From: an uncultured Bacteroidales bacterium
GTDB lineage: Bacteria; Bacteroidota; Bacteroidia; Bacteroidales; Bacteroidaceae
NCBI GenBank assembly: GCA_902798615.1
Contig: CADBXL010000040.1
Location: forward strand, 1-34,652
Length of the DNA: 34,652 bases
Reading direction: 5' to 3'
This document shows positions 6,277 to 13,945 of this stretch, one piece after another (position 1 is the first letter of the stretch; each line of letters starts with the position of its first letter). Made by a program: the position numbers and the translations under genes. Under the pieces are notes generated by a model that saw only the letters and a list, made by a program, of their open reading frames with translations, made no database searches and was not told where the DNA came from.

Positions 6277-8817
6277 TTACTCTTCAGTTGTCTCTACCTC
6301 GTCCTGAGTATCAGCATCATCGTATTCCTCTGGATCCTCATCAACGTGCATAACCTTGCAGACGCTTGCGATGTAGTCGTTCTTCTTCTTGAGGTCAATG
6401 AGTTTGACACCCTGAGTGCCACGGCTCATTACTCGGCAACCGGCAACTGCAAAGCGGATAGTTATACCAGACTTATTGATGATCATGAGATCCTCATCGT
6501 CCTGTACGTTTTCAATAGCGAGAAGCATACCCGTCTTGTCGGTGATGTTGAGAGTCTTAACACCCTTAGTGCCACGGTTGGTAACGCGATAGTCCTCTAC
6601 CTTTGTACGCTTACCATAGCCCTTATCGCTGACTACCATTACAGTATCGTTATCAGGATCGTTCACCACAATCATACCTACTACATAGTTGTCCGGCTCT
6701 TCCTCAAGGTTGAGGTTCATACCACGAACACCTGTAGAAACACGTCCCATAGTACGGATGGTAGATTCGTTGAAACGAACTGCACGTCCATTGCGGCTTG
6801 CGAGGATAATCTCGTCTGTTCCGTTGGTGAGCATTACGTTTACAACCTCATCACCTTCGTTGATATTGATAGCGATAACGCCCTTTGAACGTGGATGTGA
6901 GTAGTCGGCAAGGCGTGTCTTCTTGACAACACCGCTCTTTGTTGCGAATACCACGTTATGTGTCTGGAGGAACTGCTCGTCAACGAACTTCTGGCTCTTG
7001 ATAGCGAGAACGGCATTAACTGAGTCGCCAGCCTCAAGCTGGAGGAGGTTCTGAATAGCGCGTCCCTTAGAATCCTTTGCACCCTCTGGAATCTCATAGC
7101 ACTTCAGCCAATGTACTCGTCCCTGACGGGTGAAGAACAGAAGCATATCATGTGCATCAGCAGCATAGAGGAACTCTGTGAAGTCAGACTCACGAGTACG
7201 TGAACCGCGTGAACCTACGCCGCCCTTTGACTGCTGCTTGTACTCGTCGAGCAATGTGCGCTTGATATAGCCGAGATGGCTGATGGTGATAGCCATAGCA
7301 TCGTTTGCATAGAAGTCCTCTGGGTTGAACTCCTCAGATGTGTATTTGATCTCTGTACGACGCTCATCGCCATACTTTTCCTTAACCTCTAAGAGTTCGT
7401 CCTTCATCACCTTCTTACAAAGCTCTGGGTCGTCGAGAATCTGCTGCAAGTATGCAATGAGTTTCTCCAACTCCTCATACTCTGCATGAAGTTCCTCAAC
7501 ACGCAGACCTGTGAGCTGTGAGAGACGCATATCAACGATAGCCTTTGACTGGAGTTCGTCGATATTGAAACGCTCCTCCAAAGCACGCTGAGCATCAGAA
7601 GGACTCTTAGAAGCGCGGATAATCTTTACAACCTCGTCAATATTGTCAACAGCAATAATCAAGCCCTCAAGGATATGAGCGCGAGCCTCTGCCTTCTTCT
7701 TGTCGAACTTGGTACGGCGAATTGTCACGTCATGACGATGCTGTACAAAGTACTTAACACATTGCTTGAGCGTGAGGAGGCGTGGACGACCCTTTACGAG
7801 CGCGATACAGTTTACGGAGAATGAGCTCTGGAGATTTGTCATCTTGAACAGTTTGTTCATGACAACGTTGGCATTCGCATCACGCTTAACATCAACAACG
7901 ATACGCATACCCTGACGGCCTGTCTCATCGTTCACGTTAGAGATACCGTCAATCTTGCCTTCCTTTACAAGCTCTGCAATATACTCAATGAGCTGCTGCT
8001 TGTTTACGCCGTAAGGAATCTCTGTAACGACGATCTTATCGTGAGAGTCATCAGACTCGATTTCTGCCTTTGCACGGATAACAATACGACCACGACCTGT
8101 CTCGTAGGCATCCTTAACGCCCTGTATTCCATAGATATAGGCACCTGTAGGGAAGTCTGGAGCCTTGATATACTGCATCAATCCGTCGGTATCAATATCA
8201 GGATTGTCGATATATGCACAGCAACCATCAATCACCTCACCAAGGTTATGGGTAGGGATATTAGTAGCCATACCAACGGCAATACCATTACCGCCGTTCA
8301 CCAGCAGATTAGGAATCTTCGTAGGCATCACGGTAGGCTCTGTGAGGGTATCGTCGAAGTTGTTAGCCATATCAACGGTATCCTTTTCGAGGTCATCCAT
8401 GATGTGCTCACCCATCTTGCTAAGGCGACACTCGGTGTATCGCATAGCTGCAGCAGAGTCACCATCTACTGAACCGAAGTTACCCTGACCGTCAACGAGC
8501 GTATAGCGCATGTTCCAGTCCTGTGCCAAGCGCACGAGGGCACCATATACAGAAGAGTCACCATGTGGGTGATACTTACCGAGCACCTCACCTACCACGC
8601 GGGCACATTTCTTGTAAGGGCTGGTACTTGTGTTGCCGATACCGAGCATACCATAGAGGATACGACGGTGAACCGGCTTGAATCCGTCACGGACATCAGG
8701 AAGTGCACGTGCCACGATAACCGACATAGAGTAGTCGATATACGAAGACTTCATCTCTTCCTCGATGTTGATCTTGATAATTCTATCGTGATCAAAAGTC
8801 TGTGTTTCGTCTGTCAT
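6277..8817 (-). CDS. gyrA: DNA gyrase subunit A
   Basis: An 846-residue subunit of DNA gyrase, which introduces negative supercoils with GyrB. The breakage-reunion domain contains the active-site pair Arg126-Tyr127 (AAAMRYTE) and the quinolone-binding stretch KYHPHGDSSVYGALVRLAQD. Ser88 corresponds to E. coli Ser83 and Gly92 to E. coli Asp87. The C-terminal beta-pinwheel has the GyrA box in its Bacteroidota form (QSKGGVG, 529-535) and blade motifs such as ATKSGVVKKT and RGTQGVKLI. It ends in an acidic tail (EDPEEYDDADTQDEVETTEE). The start MTDETQTF is placed just after the promoter. Length and domains are normal for the family. Confidence 0.98.
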   Translation of the reverse strand: MTDETQTFDHDRIIKINIEEEMKSSYIDYSMSVIVARALPDVRDGFKPVHRRILYGMLGIGNTSTSPYKKCARVVGEVLGKYHPHGDSSVYGALVRLAQDWNMRYTLVDGQGNFGSVDGDSAAAMRYTECRLSKMGEHIMDDLEKDTVDMANNFDDTLTEPTVMPTKIPNLLVNGGNGIAVGMATNIPTHNLGEVIDGCCAYIDNPDIDTDGLMQYIKAPDFPTGAYIYGIQGVKDAYETGRGRIVIRAKAEIESDDSHDKIVVTEIPYGVNKQQLIEYIAELVKEGKIDGISNVNDETGRQGMRIVVDVKRDANANVVMNKLFKMTNLQSSFSVNCIALVKGRPRLLTLKQCVKYFVQHRHDVTIRRTKFDKKKAEARAHILEGLIIAVDNIDEVVKIIRASKSPSDAQRALEERFNIDELQSKAIVDMRLSQLTGLRVEELHAEYEELEKLIAYLQQILDDPELCKKVMKDELLEVKEKYGDERRTEIKYTSEEFNPEDFYANDAMAITISHLGYIKRTLLDEYKQQSKGGVGSRGSRTRESDFTEFLYAADAHDMLLFFTRQGRVHWLKCYEIPEGAKDSKGRAIQNLLQLEAGDSVNAVLAIKSQKFVDEQFLQTHNVVFATKSGVVKKTRLADYSHPRSKGVIAININEGDEVVNVMLTNGTDEIILASRNGRAVRFNESTIRTMGRVSTGVRGMNLNLEEEPDNYVVGMIVVNDPDNDTVMVVSDKGYGKRTKVEDYRVTNRGTKGVKTLNITDKTGMLLAIENVQDDEDLMIINKSGITIRFAVAGCRVMSRGTQGVKLIDLKKKNDYIASVCKVMHVDEDPEEYDDADTQDEVETTEE

Positions 8818-8905
8818 TTATTTTTTGGTTGATATTTTTACGTTAAAATCGCGTTTTTGGCGTTTTTTAGAGCCTCTGACGCGTTTTGCCTTAATTTTGC
8901 GGGTA

Positions 8906-8936
8906 CAAAAATACAACTTTTTTTTGACATAACAAA
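8906..8936 (-). promoter_or_regulatory. gyrA promoter
   Basis: On the minus strand TTTG (8933-8936), 19 bases, then TATTTTTG (8906-8913), an exact match to the Bacteroidota consensus. The leader to the gyrA start is about 80-85 bases. Segments of this leader and the gyrA start reappear at 9950-10001. Confidence 0.75.
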
Positions 8937-9029
8937 GGCTTAGACGCGTTTTTTTAGGATTATTAAGGATAGCCACCTTCCCAATCTTGCAATGTCTTTT
9001 ACTAACGCACAAATTTATTCTCTTTTTCC

Positions 9030-9060
9030 TTGGATATTTCAGGATTTATGTTTACTTTTG
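9030..9060 (+). promoter_or_regulatory. Promoter of the lipoprotein gene at 9082
   Basis: TTG (9030-9032), 20 bases, then TACTTTTG (9053-9060). The surrounding sequence (CCTTGG, ATAT, TCAG, TTTATGTTTAC) closely resembles the promoter at 10583-10613. Confidence 0.75.
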
Positions 9061-9081
9061 CAAAAAAATCGCATATAAATA

Positions 9082-9609
9082 ATGAAAAGAATTATATTTC
9101 CGTTATGCGTGGCAATTCCTTTGCTTACGTCTTGTTTACTAAATCATGAAGGACTTTACACCTACCATTGTGAAGATGCACATTTTATATTTTCAATACT
9201 TGAAAGAAAAGATGCATCTGTCTTAATTTTGGGGAATAGTGATTCGATTATATATACTCCAGCAATGGATGGTGATTATGAAGGGATTGCGTTCTATCTC
9301 CTTGATAGTACAAATACAATTTTCATCCCAAGAGGATTGGAGTTTTACCAGACAGATTCAGATTCCATAAGAGGACACTTGAGGGCTCGCCCAGAGGCTG
9401 TATCCTACAAAATCAAAAGTCATAAATACAAAATAAAATACTTGCAGCAGAGTGTAGAATCATTAGATTTCAACTATTCTGTACTGGGCAATAATTACTG
9501 GTTGTTCGAAGGAGATATAAACGAACGTGGTGGTGGAAGATATACTTTTCACTATATACGCAGTAATTCAAATCATGTTTACCCGACTTTAGAAGCGACC
9601 CGTCAATAA
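9082..9609 (+). CDS. Small putative lipoprotein, unrecognised
   Basis: A 175-residue protein with a lipoprotein signal: MKRIIFPLCVAIPLLTSC, lipobox LTSC with Cys18. The mature part is rich in aromatic residues and has a predicted beta character (GLYTYHCEDAHFIFSILERK, NYWLFEGDINERGGGRYTFH). I recognise no domain. It has its own promoter 22 bases upstream of the ATG and no operon partner. Its AT content is higher than that of gyrA. A role at the cell surface or in the periplasm follows from the signal only. Confidence 0.7.
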   Translation: MKRIIFPLCVAIPLLTSCLLNHEGLYTYHCEDAHFIFSILERKDASVLILGNSDSIIYTPAMDGDYEGIAFYLLDSTNTIFIPRGLEFYQTDSDSIRGHLRARPEAVSYKIKSHKYKIKYLQQSVESLDFNYSVLGNNYWLFEGDINERGGGRYTFHYIRSNSNHVYPTLEATRQ

Positions 9610-9663
9610 ACGCAATTTTGTGCTTATTTTTCAGTTCTTAAAGCATAAACTTCCCTAATTTTC

Positions 9664-9694
9664 TTTGCCGTATTATTCTTTTTATGTATTTTTG
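9664..9694 (+). promoter_or_regulatory. Promoter-like site without a gene
   Basis: TTTG (9664-9667), 19 bases, then TATTTTTG (9687-9694). The downstream sequence (CCTCAAAATGATCTATTTTC) parallels that after the promoter at 10583-10613 (CTTCAAAATGAGTTATGTCC). The frame opened at 9703 closes after about 18 codons, so this looks like the remnant of a duplicated promoter-leader region. Confidence 0.5.
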
Positions 9695-9814
9695 TCCTCA
9701 AAATGATCTATTTTCAAACATACGGCAAAAAAGGCATAGACGACCAGATTTGGAAATTATCATAGACAGAGGTTAAGATGCTCTTTCTTAAAATAGTGCC
9801 AATCCCGCCTAACT

Positions 9815-9858
9815 GCCTGGAGGGCAGTACATAGATAATCAGGTACAGCCTTCCAGGC
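9815..9858. repeat. Short imperfect inverted repeat
   Basis: GCCTGGAGGGC (9815-9825) and GCCTTCCAGGC (9848-9858) are complementary at 10 of 11 positions with a 22-base loop. A smaller hairpin CTGCC/GGCAG is nested at the left arm. No T-run follows, and the role is unknown. Confidence 0.5.
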
Positions 9859-9949
9859 TGGGAATGTAGTTGTTGTTTGCTATCCGTGGGCAGAGCTTGC
9901 GAAACTTGAAATGCATAATTGTTTTTCATAGTCATAATTGTCGTTGGGT

Positions 9950-10001
9950 GTCTGTGTTTCGTCTGTCATTTATTTCTGGGTTGTTTTTTAGGATTATTAA
10001 G
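9950..10001 (-). pseudogene. Remnant copy of the gyrA start and leader
   Basis: Positions 9950-9975 are identical to 8798-8823 over 26 bases (the first gyrA codons, encoding MTDETQT, plus the leader). Positions 9984-10001 match 8950-8967 over 18 bases (upstream of gyrA). In the original the two pieces are 126 bases apart, here only 8. This is therefore a partial duplication with an internal deletion; no reading frame follows. Confidence 0.75.
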
Positions 10002-10017
10002 AGTGGTTTTTCGTAAA

Positions 10018-10216
10018 TAACGTGAGTTCGACGAAAATAAAAAAACGCTTGCGCTTTGTTTTGAAAACATTAATTAAGACTGGAATTAAAACATTAATTT
10101 GGACAAAAATTGATGAGAGTCTAAGCCGTAAGGCTAATTAATGTCACAATTAATGTTCATTAATGTCCTAATTAATGTTATGCGACAGCAAAAGAAAAAT
10201 CGTCGAACTCACATTA
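10018..10216. mobile_element. MITE-like element A with TAACGTGAGTTCGACGA ends
   Basis: TAACGTGAGTTCGACGA (10018-10034) and its complement TCGTCGAACTCACATTA (10200-10216) agree at 16 of 17 positions. The interior is non-coding and carries repeated ATTAATGT-type words in both orientations. A related element lies at 11302-11478. There is no transposase gene, so any mobility would be supplied in trans. Target-site duplication was not evident. The mobile nature is inference. Confidence 0.55.
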
Positions 10217-10326
10217 AATAACATTTCCAACCGACCAAATGGATTTTCTTATACCCTAAAATTTCCTTTTTCCTGACTTTTGATATTTTGATTTTAGCGC
10301 AGGAAGAAGGGAATTTTCCACGCTTC

Positions 10327-10514
10327 AGGTTCGTTCTTCCTCTCATAACTCTCCTATGCCCCTCCCCTGTTCCTCCCAAGTAAGCTCGATGATAATACCA
10401 TTATAATACCATTATATTACCATTATAATACCATAATAATACCATAAAGTATGGTATTATTATGGTATCTTTATTGTATTTATATGGTATTAACATAGGA
10501 GGAAGAACGAACCT
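10327..10514. repeat. 11-bp-period palindromic array B
   Basis: Outer arms AGGTTCGTTCTTCCTC (10327-10342) and GAGGAAGAACGAACCT (10499-10514) are perfect complements. From 10391 the sequence divides into 11-base units without a break: GATAATACCAT, TATAATACCAT, TATATTACCAT, TATAATACCAT, AATAATACCAT, then AAAGTATGGTA, TTATTATGGTA, TCTTTATTGTA, TTTATATGGTA, TTAACATAGGA and GGAAGAACGAA. ACCAT units in the left half become ATGGT units in the right half in the same register. It lies about 70 bases before the promoter at 10583. Confidence 0.85.
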
Positions 10515-10582
10515 AAATAGGTTTTGCTTTCTCGATGTTTCTTGTGCATGAGAATTCTCCCAACAACATTTCCCTTATATCC

Positions 10583-10613
10583 TTGGCGATATCAGATTTT
10601 TTGTTTACCTTTG
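10583..10613 (+). promoter_or_regulatory. Promoter of the exported-protein gene at 10707
   Basis: TTG (10583-10585), 20 bases, then TACCTTTG (10606-10613). The leader to the ATG at 10707 is about 85-90 bases. The wider sequence resembles the promoter at 9030-9060 and the orphan site at 9664-9694. Confidence 0.7.
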
Positions 10614-10706
10614 TCTTCAAAATGAGTTATGTCCAAACTTACGGAATAAAACATACGATTAGTTTAAAGGTGCATATAATAAGTAAATCAACAATAAAAT
10701 TAAACA

Positions 10707-11300
10707 ATGAAGACAAGAATAGAGATTAAAAAATTGCTATTAGGATTAGTTTTAGTATTTTGCAGCAGTATCGCTAACGCAGGTGAATATCAATACTGGG
10801 ACGACCTTGATGAAAACTCAAGATCAGAAATCATCAAGTCTATTGACGTTGACAAAAACATCATGAAACTATATTTGCATGAGATGAAAATATCTCACAA
10901 CGATACTTCAGAAGCAATAATAGACACATTATGTTCTTCAACAGAAGGCAACAAAAAAATGCTTCACTTCTATGTCTTGAATGAAATCGTAAGTACAGCA
11001 GATGAAGTTGTTGCATATATTCTTGGAGAATATTGTATCAAATACGTTAACGAGAATACAGATTATGCCTTGGAATATTTTAGTAAGCATCAAGACGTTG
11101 CCAATAAATATGCCGAGATAATTGCAGATGAATTGCATAGAACTCTATGCGATACAAGTCTTTCTCAATATGAGCAAATTCTGCTTAATTCTGCGAAAAG
11201 CGAATGTGCAAAGGAGTATTTACCTGTATTTTTCAAAGAAGTAAAACGCGTATTAAGTAAATATGCAAAAATTCCTGCTTTTGATTGTTTTAATGAATAA
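10707..11300 (+). CDS. Small exported protein, unrecognised
   Basis: A 197-residue protein with a Sec signal peptide (IKKLLLGLVLVFCSSIANA, likely cut before Gly26). The mature part is mostly helical and acidic (YWDDLDENSRSEIIKSIDVD, MKLYLHEMKISHNDTSEAII), with two nearby cysteines late in the chain (CDTSLSQYEQ and SECAKEY). I recognise no domain. The gene is AT-rich and bracketed by repeat elements (10018-10514 and 11302-11478). Its promoter resembles that of the lipoprotein gene at 9082, so the two may respond together. Function unknown. Confidence 0.7.
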   Translation: MKTRIEIKKLLLGLVLVFCSSIANAGEYQYWDDLDENSRSEIIKSIDVDKNIMKLYLHEMKISHNDTSEAIIDTLCSSTEGNKKMLHFYVLNEIVSTADEVVAYILGEYCIKYVNENTDYALEYFSKHQDVANKYAEIIADELHRTLCDTSLSQYEQILLNSAKSECAKEYLPVFFKEVKRVLSKYAKIPAFDCFNE

Positions 11301-11301
11301 T

Positions 11302-11478
11302 TTAACGTGAATTCGATGAATTTTCGACGAAACGGATTTCCGTGTAATTTTATCGTATAATAATAAAGGAAACGGATTTTTCTGATTTATCTGATAGCTG
11401 GCGCAGTAATATTTTCGCGATTTATTTCAGATAAATCAGATAAATCCGCTTCCCTTTTTTTCTTCGAACTCACGTTAA
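11302..11478. mobile_element. MITE-like element B with TTAACGTGAATTCGA ends
   Basis: The left end TTAACGTGAATTCGA (11302-11316) and right end TTCGAACTCACGTTAA (11463-11478) are near-perfect complements and match the ends of element A. A second, nested inverted repeat lies at 11368-11395 and 11426-11453 (GGATTTATCTGATTTATCTG type) around a core containing CTGGCGCAGTAA, a 12-base word also found in the family 2 hairpin repeat at 6065. Non-coding. The mobile nature is inference. Confidence 0.55.
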
Positions 11479-11492
11479 TTTACTTTCAAAAA

Positions 11493-11536
11493 AATGGCGT
11501 GATACCGATTTTGTGCAGTATCACGCCATTCTTTTT
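11493..11536. terminator. Bidirectional terminator beside the PBP gene
   Basis: AATGGCGTGATAC (11493-11505) pairs perfectly with GTATCACGCCATT (11518-11530). It is followed by CTTTTTATT on the plus strand and by a T-run (TTTTTTT) on the minus strand. It serves the minus-strand PBP gene, whose stop codon is at 11535-11537, and can stop plus-strand transcripts from 10707. Confidence 0.85.
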
Positions 11537-13853
11537 ATTCAAACACATCCTCTACGCTTGGACCTGTATCTTCTTTTCCTCCCGATGATGCACAGGCATC
11601 ATAGCCATGAGGCACATCGAATGTATCATTCTCTGAATATGGAAGGGATTCGTCCTTATAAACCTTTTGTATGTAGTAAGCATAGATAGGAAGCGCCATA
11701 GAAGCTCCCTGTCCGTAGAACATATTGTCGAAGTGAATATCACGATCCTCACCACCTACCCAGCATCCGCTTACGAGATTAGGAGCAACAGCCATGAACC
11801 AAGCATCAGAATTGCGGTTGGTTGTTCCAGTCTTACCACCCATCTGAGCCTTGATGCCATACTTGAAACGCAAGCGTCCGCCAGTACCGCCATCAATAAC
11901 ACCTTGCAGAAGGGCAAGCATCTTGTAAGAGCTTTCCTCAGATATAACCTCAGTTACACGAGGCTCAAAACGAGCTACAATATTACCCTCGTTGTCTTCA
12001 ATACGGGTAACGAGCATAGGGGCACAACGTATGCCACGATTGGCAAAGGCGGTATATGCGCTAACCATCTCAGCAACGGTAATGTCGCAAGGACCGAGAC
12101 AAAGCGACATAGACGGAACAATCTCAGGGTTGTTGATACCATACTGACGAAGCAGAGAAACGAACTGTTGTGGGTCGAGCTGACTCATGAGATATGCGCT
12201 TACCCAGTTGCTTGACTGTGCCAATCCCCATTTCAAAGTAACCATCTCGCCAGAACGCTTGGTGTTTGTATTACGTGGTGTCCAAGGCTGTCCGTTAACC
12301 ATATAGGTTTGCTGCCAGTTAGGAGCCTCATCACAAGGCGAGAAACCGTTCTCCATAGCAAGGGAATAGAGCAGAGGCTTCATGGTAGAACCTACCTGAC
12401 GACGACCGTCAGAAGCCATATCATACTGGAAATGGGCATAGTTCAATCCTCCCACGTATGCCTTCACCTGTCCGGTCTTAGGATCCATACTCATAAAGCC
12501 AGAGCGCAGGAACGACTTGTAATAGCGGATAGAATCGAGCGGAGTCATAGTTGTATCAATCTCGCCCTTATAAGAGAATATTGTCATCTCCACAGGCACA
12601 TTGAACGACTTTCGGATTTCCTCATCAGAATAGCCCTCTTTCTTCATTCCACGATAGCGGTCGCTCTGGGTTATAGAGCGGTTGAGGATGTTATCAATCT
12701 CCTTTTTTGTAAGTTGTGTAGAGAATGGGGCATTCTTCTTTCGTCTGTTCTCCTTGTCGAAAGCAGGTTGCAGATACTTAGCCACATGGGCATATACGGC
12801 ATCCTCAGCATATTGTTGCATACGAGAATTGACGGTAGTGTATATCTTGAGGCCGTCCTCATAGATATCGTAGTTTCTGCCATCTTTGTTCTTGTTCTTA
12901 TTACACCAACCGTAGAGAGGATCCTGTTCCCATGCGATAGAGTCGATAACGAACTGAACCTTCTGCCAAGACTGATACTCAGAGCGTACAGGCTTTGTAG
13001 CGGTCATGTATCGGCGAAGATACTCACGAAGATATGTTGCAGAACCTTCCTTGTGGTCAGTACGCTGGAAATTGAGCTTTATAGGCTCCTTGGAATACTT
13101 CTCATAGTCGGCATCTGTGATATAGCCTTCCTTACGCATCTGCGAGAGAACAACATTACGACGATCGAAACAACGTTCCTCATGACGTACAGGATTGAAA
13201 TATGAAGGATTCTTGCAAAGACCGACAAGGAGAGCTGCCTCCGTGACAGAGAGATCTCTTGTGTCCTTATTAAAATATGTATGGGCAGCAGTCTTGATTC
13301 CAACAGCATTATGAAGGAAATCAAACTTGTTGAGATACATGGCTATAATCTCCTCCTTGGTGAAGTTACGCTCAAGTTTGATGGCAATAACCCACTCTAT
13401 CGGTTTCTGCATAGCACGCTCAAGTGTAGAGTGAGCTTTCTCGGTATAAAGCTGCTTTGCAAGCTGCTGAGTGATGGTACTACCTCCACCGGCACTTTCC
13501 TGTCCGAAGATACCACGCTTGACTATTGCACGAGAGAGCGAGATAAAGTCAATACCGGAATGCTCGTAGAAACGTGCATCCTCAGTAGCTATAAGAGCCT
13601 GTATCACATTAGGCGAAATATCCTTGTAATGTGTCTGAATACGGTTATCTGTACTACGGCTCCATGTGCCCAGCGTCTTTCCGTCTTCACTTATAATCTG
13701 AGAGGCATATTTGTCAATAGGATTCTGCATAGCCTCCATGTCAGGCATGTAACCAATCCATCCATTCCAGATGGCGGTAAAGGTAATTGCTGTTGCGATA
13801 ATACCAAGAACAAGCACTACCCAAAGAGTATAAATAAATTTTTTGCGCATCAT
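11535..13853 (-). CDS. Class A penicillin-binding protein (PBP1A type)
   Basis: A bifunctional peptidoglycan synthase of 772 residues from the chosen start MMRKKFIYTLWVVLVLG, with one N-terminal membrane segment. The GT51 glycosyltransferase domain shows EDARFYEH (91-98, catalytic Glu) and GGGSTITQQLAK (122-133). The transpeptidase domain has SxxK as Ser489-Thr-Met-Lys492, SSN at 547-549 and KTGT at 674-677. A frame continues upstream to 13952, but a TATTTTTG -7 box at 13870-13877 would place transcription start inside that extension, and the extension has no membrane or domain features, so I use the shorter start. It is divergent from pyrB. It polymerises and cross-links glycan strands in the periplasm. 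Confidence 0.95.
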   Translation of the reverse strand: MMRKKFIYTLWVVLVLGIIATAITFTAIWNGWIGYMPDMEAMQNPIDKYASQIISEDGKTLGTWSRSTDNRIQTHYKDISPNVIQALIATEDARFYEHSGIDFISLSRAIVKRGIFGQESAGGGSTITQQLAKQLYTEKAHSTLERAMQKPIEWVIAIKLERNFTKEEIIAMYLNKFDFLHNAVGIKTAAHTYFNKDTRDLSVTEAALLVGLCKNPSYFNPVRHEERCFDRRNVVLSQMRKEGYITDADYEKYSKEPIKLNFQRTDHKEGSATYLREYLRRYMTATKPVRSEYQSWQKVQFVIDSIAWEQDPLYGWCNKNKNKDGRNYDIYEDGLKIYTTVNSRMQQYAEDAVYAHVAKYLQPAFDKENRRKKNAPFSTQLTKKEIDNILNRSITQSDRYRGMKKEGYSDEEIRKSFNVPVEMTIFSYKGEIDTTMTPLDSIRYYKSFLRSGFMSMDPKTGQVKAYVGGLNYAHFQYDMASDGRRQVGSTMKPLLYSLAMENGFSPCDEAPNWQQTYMVNGQPWTPRNTNTKRSGEMVTLKWGLAQSSNWVSAYLMSQLDPQQFVSLLRQYGINNPEIVPSMSLCLGPCDITVAEMVSAYTAFANRGIRCAPMLVTRIEDNEGNIVARFEPRVTEVISEESSYKMLALLQGVIDGGTGGRLRFKYGIKAQMGGKTGTTNRNSDAWFMAVAPNLVSGCWVGGEDRDIHFDNMFYGQGASMALPIYAYYIQKVYKDESLPYSENDTFDVPHGYDACASSGGKEDTGPSVEDVFE

Positions 13854-13869
13854 TTTCGATATTTGAATG

Positions 13870-13877
13870 CAAAAATA
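13870..13877 (-). promoter_or_regulatory. -7 box of the PBP gene
   Basis: TATTTTTG on the minus strand, 16 bases before the ATG at 13853. No good TTG element was seen at the usual distance. It decides the start choice for the PBP gene. Confidence 0.5.
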
Positions 13878-13945
13878 CAATAAAACTTTTGAAAATAGCA
13901 CGATTTTTGAAAAATTATGATTAACTTCGCATCCGAAAACCAAAA

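Noticed and set aside
9714-9935. 73-codon minus-strand frame in the repeat-rich interval
   Set aside because: It has no promoter-like site and no recognisable protein pattern, and it overlaps a short inverted repeat.
10391-10489. Array B as an origin of replication (AT-rich iterons)
   Set aside because: There is no DnaA-box cluster or replication gene nearby, and arrays with the same period but GC-rich units occur elsewhere in the window.
10535-10729. 64-codon plus-strand frame before the exported-protein gene
   Set aside because: It runs across the promoter at 10583-10613 and overlaps the start of the real gene. The duplicate region at 9664 does not keep the frame open.
12309-13205. Long (298-codon) frame opposite the PBP gene
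   Set aside because: It lies antisense within a fully recognisable PBP coding region, so it is a shadow frame.
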